This document shows positions 26,401 to 32,425 of a stretch of DNA of 32,425 nucleotides, piece after piece (the stretch's first letter is position 1; each line of letters starts with the position of its first letter). This DNA is from Pseudomonadota bacterium (GTDB lineage: Bacteria; Pseudomonadota; Alphaproteobacteria; Micropepsales; Micropepsaceae), in the NCBI GenBank assembly GCA_029778105.1, contig JAKOQZ010000159.1, positions 1-32,425 of the forward strand. The letters are read 5' to 3'. The notes below the pieces were generated by a model. It ran no database searches. It was given only the letters and a program-made list of their open reading frames with translations, and was not told where the DNA came from. Position numbers and translations under genes: made by a program.

Positions 26401-28235
26401 TCGCCGAGCGCGATGGGCTGGGGCCGCTTGAGGCGCATCGAGAAGGCATGGATCGTGACCGGCCGCGCGAAATCGCGGGGGCTGACCTTGAAGTTCTGCT
26501 CCTCCACGACCGTCAGGCCCATATTCTCAAGGATCGGCAACACGCTTGAGAGTTCGGCCGGGCCGCCGGCGCGCAGCAGCTTGAGATGCAGCGTCGAAGG
26601 CCCGTCGCCCGCCTCGCGATAGGCATGGAACGAGGCCGCCCCGTCGGCCAGACCGGCCGTCTTCAGCGCCTCCAGCCGGGCGATGTCGGCGAGCGCGTCG
26701 GCGGGCCCGATCTGATCGCGATAGGCGGCCGGAAAGGCGTCGGCGTAACGTCCGCCCACCTGGGCGAGGGCGGCATCGCCCGAGGCCGCCAGCGCTTCGG
26801 CCAGGCTGTCGGCCCAGGAGACGGTCGCCGCCTCGATCTCCGCCTCCACCGCCGCGATGTCGGGATAGGCGAGATGCGCGCCGGGCGCGCGGGTGACGAT
26901 GGTGTGGACGCGCGCCACCGGCGTTTCGTCGAAGGTCGGAGTCGACAGCGTCACCTCGCCGCCGAAGGCGCGCGCCAGGATCTCGCCCACCTTCATGCGC
27001 ACCGGCCCGGCATAGCGGTCGCGCGGCATGAAGGTCAGCACCGAGACGAAGCGGTCGAAGCGATCGCGCCGGAAGAAGCTCTTCACGCGCGGCCGCTCCA
27101 GCAGGTGCATGATGCCGAGCGCCTGCGACAGCAGCGTGTCCTCGTCGATCTGGAACAGATCGTCGCGCGGGAAGGTCTCGATCACATGCGCAAGCGCCTT
27201 GCCGTCATGGCTGCGCGCGCCGAAGCCGGCCCGTTCCACCACGCGCGTCGCCTTGCGGCGCAGCAGCGGGATCTCGCTGGGCAGCTGGTGATAGGCGGAT
27301 GAGGTGAACAACCCCACGAAGCGGCGCTCGCCGATCAGCCGTCCGGCGCCGTCGAAGCGCTTCACGCCGATATAGTCCTGCTGCGCCGGGCGATGGACGC
27401 GCGCCCGCACGGTGGATTTGGTCACGATGATCGGGTGCGGATCGGTGAGGAAGCCGATGACTTCCGGCGTCAGCTGTTCGGCGTCCTGCGGGTCGCGGAT
27501 GATGCGCGCGGCGGGATCGCGGAGCACGCCGAGGCCGCTGGTCTCCACCGCCGCATGCTTGTGCGCGGCGGCGTCGAAGACATAGTCGCGGCAGCCGAGC
27601 AGCGTCACGTGGTTGTCGGCCAGCCATTTGAGGAACGCGATCGCCTCGTTCAGCTCCGAGGGCTCGATCGGCGGCGGGTTGCGCTTCAGTTCGTCGGTCG
27701 ATTCCGACAGCTTCTCCAGCATCGCCCGCCAGTCGCCCACCGCGGCGGCGACATCGGCGAAGACGCGCGTCACGCCCTCTTCCACCGCCATCAGGCGGGC
27801 CGGATCGCGCTCGCGGGCGATGGCGATCAGGATGACGGATTCGCGGCCCTCGCCGCCGCCCGCGCGCTGGCTGTCGACGATGGGATGAAAGGCGGCGGCG
27901 ACGGTGAGGCCCTGAAGGCCGAGTTCGCCGAGAACGGAATCGAACAGGAACGGCTTGTCGTCGTTGATCGCGACCAGGATCGCGCCGTCATAGGTAAAGC
28001 CGTCCGCTGCCGCATCGGGCGCGAACACCCGCACCAGCGAGTTTCCCGGCGCGCGCGACGCCGACAGCTCGCGGGCCAGATTGGAAAGCCGCGCCAGCGT
28101 CGCGGGGGGAAAGGCGGCCACGTCCTCGGGCGGCGCGGTGTGCAGGAAGGCGCGGGCGAAGGTGGCGGCGGCGGGTCCGCCCGTCTCGCCCGCAAGCGAA
28201 ATGGCTTCGTCGCGGACGGCGGTGAAATCGGTCAT
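23454..28235 (-). CDS. gdh: Large NAD-specific glutamate dehydrogenase
   Basis: A 1,593-residue enzyme of the 180-kDa bacterial NAD-GDH (Bac_GDH) family. ATG 28235 has GAGGAGCGTAC upstream; an ATG at 28304 would read through leader hairpins and is rejected. It has a long N-terminal regulatory region with ACT-like parts (residues ~60-700), then the catalytic core. The core shows [22 protein letters not shown] (about 780-800), [14 protein letters not shown] with its catalytic lysine, [29 protein letters not shown] (about 960) and [19 protein letters not shown] (about 1,140). It oxidatively deaminates glutamate to 2-oxoglutarate and ammonia with NAD, a catabolic role. The C-terminal ~400 residues are helical. 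The leader carries alternative hairpins (28252-28291). Confidence 0.97.
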   Translation of the reverse strand: [1593 protein letters not shown]

Positions 28236-28251
28236 GTACGCTCCTCGGCGC

Positions 28252-28291
28252 GAGGCCGGATGCCGGCCTCTGATCCGGCCCTTTGGGCCGG
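28252..28291 (-). promoter_or_regulatory. Tandem and mutually exclusive hairpins in the NAD-GDH leader
   Basis: Hairpin A: GAGGCCGG (28252-28259) with CCGGCCTC (28263-28270). Hairpin B: CCGGCCC (28275-28281) with GGGCCGG (28285-28291). Alternative hairpin C: GGCCGGAT (28254-28261) with ATCCGGCC (28273-28280), which uses arms of both A and B. They lie 17-56 bases before the gdh ATG, in the divergent region facing the EEP gene. Confidence 0.5.
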
Positions 28292-28353
28292 TGATTTGGG
28301 GCATGGTTTACCGTAAAAGCTGAAGGAACGCCTATCGCTACGGCAACGGACCC

Positions 28354-29208
28354 GTGAAACTCCTCACCTGGAATATCTGGGACATTCCCACCGCCCGGGC
28401 GCGCGAGCAGCGCCTGCCCCGGATCGCCGCGGCCCTCGGCCGCTTCGCCGCCGATCCGGACGGGCCGGACGTGGTGCTGCTGCAGGAGGTCTGGTCGGCC
28501 CGGCGACGGCCTCTGCTGCGGCCGCTCTACCCCCATGTGGCGGAGGCCGAGGCCTATTGGCGCAACCCGATGAACTGGATCGCGGGGCCCGTGGAGTGGG
28601 CGCGCGGCCGCTACCTGACCATCGACAGCGGGCTGATGACGCTGTCGAAGCACCCGGTGCGCGAGGTGCGGCGCTATCGCTACAGGGCCGGACGCTCGCC
28701 CGCGAAACGCTCGGCCCTGGCGGCGCTGATCGAAAGCCCGGATCTGGGGCCGGTCTGGGTGGTGAACACCCATCTCTGCGCCGCCTATCCCAGCACCACC
28801 AACACCCCCACCCGGGCCGCCCATCTGAAGGAACTGGGGGAATTCGTGGCGACGCTGCAGGGCGCGCCGCTGATCGTCGGCGGCGATTTCAACGTCGCCC
28901 CGCCCTCCACCGGCCCGCTGCCCGCCTGGAGCCATGATCCGAGCCTCTGGCCCGGCGGCGTGGCGGCCGCCCTGCCCGGCTTCGCCGAGGCCCCTGAGGC
29001 GGCGGATCACCTCACCTTCACCGCCACGCATAATCCCTGGGCCGATCCGCGCGAGGGCGACAACAAGCTGGATTACATCTTCGCCGGGCCCGGCCTCGCC
29101 GCTTCGGACGGCCGGGTGGCGATGACCGATCGCCATCCGCTGGGGTGGGGCCGGCCCAAGCCGCTCAGCGACCATTTCGGCGTGATGGCGACGGTGCATC
29201 CGGTTTGA
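28354..29208 (+). CDS. Endonuclease/exonuclease/phosphatase (EEP) family protein
   Basis: A 284-residue EEP-fold hydrolase starting at GTG 28354. The metal and catalytic motifs are intact: N7 (LTWNIWD), E45 (LLQEVW), the NTHL segment near 148, GGDFN near 175, DYIF near 240 and D273-H274 (LSDHFGVMA). There is no signal peptide or membrane helix, so it is predicted cytoplasmic. This fold includes AP endonucleases, sphingomyelinase-like phosphodiesterases and inositol phosphatases. The short loops and the TWNIWDIPTARAREQR start resemble the sphingomyelinase/phosphatase branch more than DNA repair enzymes, but the substrate is not assignable. It is divergent from the NAD-GDH gene. Confidence 0.88.
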   Translation: MKLLTWNIWDIPTARAREQRLPRIAAALGRFAADPDGPDVVLLQEVWSARRRPLLRPLYPHVAEAEAYWRNPMNWIAGPVEWARGRYLTIDSGLMTLSKHPVREVRRYRYRAGRSPAKRSALAALIESPDLGPVWVVNTHLCAAYPSTTNTPTRAAHLKELGEFVATLQGAPLIVGGDFNVAPPSTGPLPAWSHDPSLWPGGVAAALPGFAEAPEAADHLTFTATHNPWADPREGDNKLDYIFAGPGLAASDGRVAMTDRHPLGWGRPKPLSDHFGVMATVHPV

Positions 29209-29269
29209 GTTTCATTTGAAGACAAGCCGATTGGACGGGCGCGCGGTTTGCGCGCAGCCTTCCGCCGTT

Positions 29270-29518
29270 ATGGAGATTTTCGCCGCCAACGGACTTGCGA
29301 TTCCCCGCTACGTGCCCTCGCCTTCGGTGACGGCGTTTGCGGGCGAGCGCGTCGCCACGCTGGACGGTTCGGTCGGCCAGTCGACCGAAGTCAAGCAGCA
29401 GGCCAAGGCGGCGGCCGACGCCAGCGCCTTCGTCGCCGCCCAGAACGTCCAGCTGACCAACGGCATCCTGGGCGTCGAAGGCGCCGTCGCGGGCACCAGC
29501 ATCGACGTGCGCGTCTAG
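29270..29518 (+). CDS. Small Ala-rich protein of unknown function
   Basis: An 82-residue protein I do not recognise. ATG 29270 is preferred because strong G/C third-position bias starts there; an upstream in-frame TTG at 29216 would add 18 residues of unbiased sequence. No clear ribosome-binding site is visible before either. The protein reads IPRYVPSPSVTAFAGERVATLDGSVGQ, then an amphipathic helix (TEVKQQAKAAADASAFVAAQN) and a C-terminal ILGVEGAVAGTSIDVRV. It has no signal peptide. The TAG stop shares a CTAG with the stop of the convergent hydrolase gene. Confidence 0.6.
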   Translation: MEIFAANGLAIPRYVPSPSVTAFAGERVATLDGSVGQSTEVKQQAKAAADASAFVAAQNVQLTNGILGVEGAVAGTSIDVRV

Positions 29519-30378
29519 CCGCAATCGCGGATGAAATCGCGCAGGATCGTCTCCACTTCGCCGGGTTTGTCGCGGAACGCGCCATGGCCCGTGCCCGCGA
29601 TCTGCAGATAGACCCCGGCGTCGGGCTTGAGGCTGTCGAAAATCTCGCGCGAGCGCGCCGGCGGCGTCACCGGATCGCGCTCGCCGCTCAGCACCAGAAT
29701 CGGCCCCGGCACGCCGGCGAGCCCGGCGCGCATGTCCATTCGCCAGATCTCGCCGCCCGGCAGGCTGAAATGCCGGAACATGTCCCACTGATAGAGCGTG
29801 CCGGCGGCCGAGAGCGGATCGCGCGGGGTGGTGTTGTAGAGCGGCGTGCAGTCGCGCAGGAATGTCGTGATGTCGTCCGCGTCGGCGCGGGTCCAGAACG
29901 CCGTCGCCGCGGCGCGCACCCCTTCGCCGCCGATGGCGACGAAACCGTCGATCACCTGCCCCAGATCCAGCCGCGCTGCGGTTGAGGAAAAGACCAGGCC
30001 GCGCGCATGGCCGGGATGGCGGATCGCATAGGCCTGCGCCACGAAGCCGCCGAACGACTGGCCGACGACGATGGGCCGCTCAAGCCCCAGCGCATCGCAG
30101 AACGCCGCGATGTCGTCGCCCCACTGGTCGAGACGCCAGTGCGTCGGGTCCGCGCCATTGCCGCCGCGGCTGCGCCCGTTGCCGCGATGATCGAGATAGA
30201 CGACCTGGGCGATGTCGGCGAAGCGGTCGAAATAGCTGCGCAGGCCCCAGTGATCGAAACCCGGACCGCCATGCAGCACCAGCAGCGGCGGGCGGGCGCG
30301 CGGGCCTTCGGGCGTCGCCGCCAGCGTCGATCCCGCCACGTCGAAGAAGATCCGCGCACCGTTGACCGAAATATACAT
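29515..30378 (-). CDS. Alpha/beta hydrolase (proline iminopeptidase-like)
   Basis: A 287-residue alpha/beta-hydrolase. The oxyanion-hole motif is HGGPGFDHWG (36-45), followed by YLDHRGNGRS (61-70), nucleophile S108 in GQSFGG, acid D235 in GERDPVT and H265 in GTGHGAF, a complete Ser-Asp-His triad. HGGPG and DHRGNGRS are typical of the S33 proline-iminopeptidase branch, but this branch also holds esterases and lactonases, so peptidase activity is only suggested. No signal peptide. The cap region (about 130-210) is helical with WTRADADDITTFLRDCTPLY. The start is ATG 30378. Confidence 0.88.
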   Translation of the reverse strand: MYISVNGARIFFDVAGSTLAATPEGPRARPPLLVLHGGPGFDHWGLRSYFDRFADIAQVVYLDHRGNGRSRGGNGADPTHWRLDQWGDDIAAFCDALGLERPIVVGQSFGGFVAQAYAIRHPGHARGLVFSSTAARLDLGQVIDGFVAIGGEGVRAAATAFWTRADADDITTFLRDCTPLYNTTPRDPLSAAGTLYQWDMFRHFSLPGGEIWRMDMRAGLAGVPGPILVLSGERDPVTPPARSREIFDSLKPDAGVYLQIAGTGHGAFRDKPGEVETILRDFIRDCG

Positions 30379-30440
30379 GAGCCTCTCACGTCAGAATGCG
30401 TGCGGAGTTTGCCACGCCCCGCCGCCGCGGGCCATGACGG

Positions 30441-30477
30441 CCCAAACGAAGATGGCCGGGCGCGAGGCCCGGCCATC
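30441..30477 (-). terminator. Intrinsic terminator after the M3 peptidase gene
   Basis: GATGGCCGGGC (30451-30461) and GCCCGGCCATC (30467-30477) form a perfect 11-bp stem with a 5-base loop. On the minus strand it lies 23 bases after the peptidase stop and is followed by TTCGTTTGG, a moderate T-rich tract. Confidence 0.75.
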
Positions 30478-30500
30478 GACGCGAACATCGCCGTGACGGC

Positions 30501-32390
30501 TTACGGCTGCGCGAGCAGCGCCTCCATCTCGTCCATGATCTTGTTCATGCGCGCCACCAGCGCCAGGTAGGGCTCGGGCGTCGCCATGTCGATGCCCGCC
30601 TTCTTGTAGAGCTCGTAGGGATAGTCCGAGCCGCCGGCCTTCAGCAGGTCGAGGAACGTGTCGCGCTCCTTGGGGTCGCCCGTCTCGATGCGCTGCGCCA
30701 GCAGCGCCGCGCCGGTGATCGAGGTCGCGTACTGATAGACATAGAAGTTGCGATAGAAGTGCGGGATGTAGGCCCACTCGATGCAATAGGTCGGGTCGAT
30801 CTTCATCACGCCTTCGGCGTCGCCGTGATACTTCTTCAGAAGATCGCAGTAGAGCTCGGTCATGCGCGCGCCCGACAGCGGCTTGCCGGCTTCGGCCTCT
30901 TCATGGATCTTCAGCTCGAATTCCGCGAACATCGTCTGGCGGAACCAGGTGCCGCGCATCGTCTCCAGCGCCATGCCGAGATAGTAGAGCTTCTCCTCTT
31001 TGGTCGCCGCGTTCTTGATCATGTAATCCTGAAGCAGCATCTCGTTCATGATCGAGGCGGTCTCGGCCGTGAACGTGGAATAGTCCGACTTCTCGAAGGG
31101 CTGCGCCTTCTTGGCCAGCATGGTGTGCACGCCATGGCCGGCTTCGTGCGCCAGCGTCGACATCGACTCGTAGTCGTCGTTGTAGTTCATCAGCAGATAG
31201 GGGTGCACGTCATAGGCCGCGCCCATCATATAGGCGCCCGACGCCTTTCCGGCCGCCGGATAGACGTGCATCCAGTTCGACGAGAACATCTGCTTGAGAT
31301 CGCCGATATATTCATCGCCCAGCGGCGCAAGCGCTTCCAGCGACAGCCGCTCGCCCTCGGCCAGCGGGAACTTCTTGTCGAGCTGAACCAGCGGCGGATA
31401 GATGTCGTAATAGCCGAGGTCGCCCTCGATCCCGAGCATCTTCTTGCGCAGCTTGAAATAGCGGTGCAGCGACGGCAGCGCCGCGTTCACCTGCGTGACG
31501 AGCTGGCGATAGACGGCCTCCGGCATGTTGTCGCCGAACAGCGCATCCTGCAGCGCGTTGTCGTAATGGCGCGCCTTGGCGTCGAAGACATGGCCGGCGA
31601 CATGGGCCGAGAGATTGGCGCCCAGCGTGCCTTCAAATTCCTTCCACTTGCCCCAGAAGGCGTCGAACACCGCCTTGCGGTCGTCGCGGTTGGGCTCCTG
31701 GCGATACTTGGTGTAGGCGGCCTGATCGATCCGCACCTCCTCGCCCGAGGCCAGCTTCACCGTCGGGAAGGGCAGCTCGGCGGCCGAGAAGATGTCGTAG
31801 ATGTCGCCCACCTTGCCCGTCACATCGCCCGACAGCGCCATGATGGTCTCGCTTTCCGGCGAGAGCGTATGCGGCGCGGCGCGCAGCACGTTGTCGAGCA
31901 TGAAGCCGAACACGTCGTTCAACTTGGGCTGCTCGGCGCGGAAGGCGTCGATCTTCTCCTTGCCGGCGGCGAGGATCGTCGGGCTGAACCACGACGTCGC
32001 CGCGCCATACTGCACGAACAGCATCTGCGCCTGCTGCTTGCGCTCGGTATTGGCCGAGATGGAGAGATTCTCGTCCGATTTCAGCATCGCATAGGTGAAG
32101 AGGCGCAGGCCCTCTTTCTGGAAGGCCGACATCGCCTCAAGGCACGACAGCAGCGTCGCGCCGTCCTGGACGAGCTTGTCCTTGCACGCTTCGATATTGG
32201 GAACCTCGCCCTTCAGCTTCTCATAGGCCGCCGTCCAGTCGGCGTCGCTGGCGTAGAGATCGCCGAGATTCCACACCCCTTCGGTTGCCGCCGTTTCGGC
32301 GGCGGCGGGCGCGTCCTCAGCCATGGCGGGCGCGGCGGCGGCGGTGATGGCGGTGGCGGCGAGCAGAATGGCGCGGAGATGGCGCAGCAT
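30501..32390 (-). CDS. pepF: Exported M3-family oligoendopeptidase (PepF-like)
   Basis: A 629-residue zinc peptidase of family M3. The zinc site is H415-E416-A-G-H419 (LAHEAGHGVH) with the third ligand E443 in TFTAETASIMNE. The C-terminal YQYATSITGAALLAQRI block, about 60 residues from the end, is typical of oligoendopeptidase F. An N-terminal signal peptide (MLRHLRAILLAATAITAAAAPAMA) precedes an Ala/Glu-rich linker and VWNLGDLY, so the enzyme is predicted to be exported, unlike classical cytoplasmic PepF. It would cut short peptides in the periplasm. ATG 32390 is used; an in-frame TTG at 32396 has better spacing to GAGGGG and adds two residues. A terminator follows the stop. Confidence 0.93.
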   Translation of the reverse strand: MLRHLRAILLAATAITAAAAPAMAEDAPAAAETAATEGVWNLGDLYASDADWTAAYEKLKGEVPNIEACKDKLVQDGATLLSCLEAMSAFQKEGLRLFTYAMLKSDENLSISANTERKQQAQMLFVQYGAATSWFSPTILAAGKEKIDAFRAEQPKLNDVFGFMLDNVLRAAPHTLSPESETIMALSGDVTGKVGDIYDIFSAAELPFPTVKLASGEEVRIDQAAYTKYRQEPNRDDRKAVFDAFWGKWKEFEGTLGANLSAHVAGHVFDAKARHYDNALQDALFGDNMPEAVYRQLVTQVNAALPSLHRYFKLRKKMLGIEGDLGYYDIYPPLVQLDKKFPLAEGERLSLEALAPLGDEYIGDLKQMFSSNWMHVYPAAGKASGAYMMGAAYDVHPYLLMNYNDDYESMSTLAHEAGHGVHTMLAKKAQPFEKSDYSTFTAETASIMNEMLLQDYMIKNAATKEEKLYYLGMALETMRGTWFRQTMFAEFELKIHEEAEAGKPLSGARMTELYCDLLKKYHGDAEGVMKIDPTYCIEWAYIPHFYRNFYVYQYATSITGAALLAQRIETGDPKERDTFLDLLKAGGSDYPYELYKKAGIDMATPEPYLALVARMNKIMDEMEALLAQP

Positions 32391-32425
32391 GGTCAAGACA
32401 ACCCCTCTTCTTGAAAACCCCTGAC

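Noticed and set aside
24099-26549. Long plus-strand frames opposite NAD-GDH
   Set aside because: Arg/Gly/His-rich shadows of the catalytic core of the dehydrogenase.
30759-32414. Long plus-strand open frame (551 codons) opposite the M3 peptidase
   Set aside because: Antisense shadow rich in His/Arg/Leu with no recognisable domain; the minus strand carries an intact zinc peptidase.

Overview
The window is chromosomal DNA from a GC-rich alphaproteobacterium. The evidence is the strong G/C preference at third codon positions, the 1,593-residue NAD-specific glutamate dehydrogenase, the small SDHAF4/DUF1674 protein beside htpX, and the run htpX-rsmB-rpe-heparinase-purH, an order I recall from several alphaproteobacteria. 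Genus cannot be fixed from this sequence alone. I see no phage, insertion sequence, CRISPR array, tRNA or rRNA. The region is densely packed: no gap exceeds about 150 bases, and several gene pairs overlap head-to-tail or tail-to-tail.

Layout. Positions 1-1344 (+) hold a translationally coupled run: the end of an EVE-domain protein, a small unknown protein, a Rieske [2Fe-2S] protein and a GAF-type free methionine-(R)-sulfoxide reductase. A repeat-like intergenic patch follows (1351-1480). Positions 1485-6830 (-) hold a five-gene set, read from the right: a periplasmic CpdB-type nucleotidase, a 102-residue unknown, a creatininase-family amidohydrolase, an exported OmpA-like protein and a DUF2891 protein. 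Next come a class III CoA-transferase (+), a small exported protein (-) and acetyl-CoA synthetase (+). Then on the minus strand come an AvrRpt2-like (C70) cysteine protease, an exported thermonuclease-like protein and a ferritin-like di-iron protein. The di-iron gene is divergent from a glutathione S-transferase gene, and a perfect FNR/FixK-type box lies between them.

Positions 13729-21028 carry the housekeeping block: SDHAF4 (-), then htpX, rsmB, a glycine-zipper lipoprotein, rpe, a heparinase II/III-family protein and purH (+). Two transporters follow (UMF1-type MFS on minus, EamA/DMT on plus). After these come the large NAD-GDH (-), an EEP-family phosphatase/nuclease (+), an 82-residue unknown (+), an alpha/beta hydrolase (-) and an exported M3 oligoendopeptidase (-).

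Metabolically the window covers acetate and CoA-ester activation (acs, CoA-transferase), glutamate catabolism (NAD-GDH), nucleotide scavenging and synthesis (cpdB, purH), the pentose phosphate pathway (rpe), protein quality control (htpX) and peptide degradation (M3 peptidase). I found no clearly new defence or mobile system. The most unusual signals are regulatory: the FNR-type box at the di-iron gene, a terminator-like hairpin that contains the thermonuclease start codon, alternative hairpins in the NAD-GDH leader, and palindromic CTAG sequences that supply the stop codons of two convergent genes at once.
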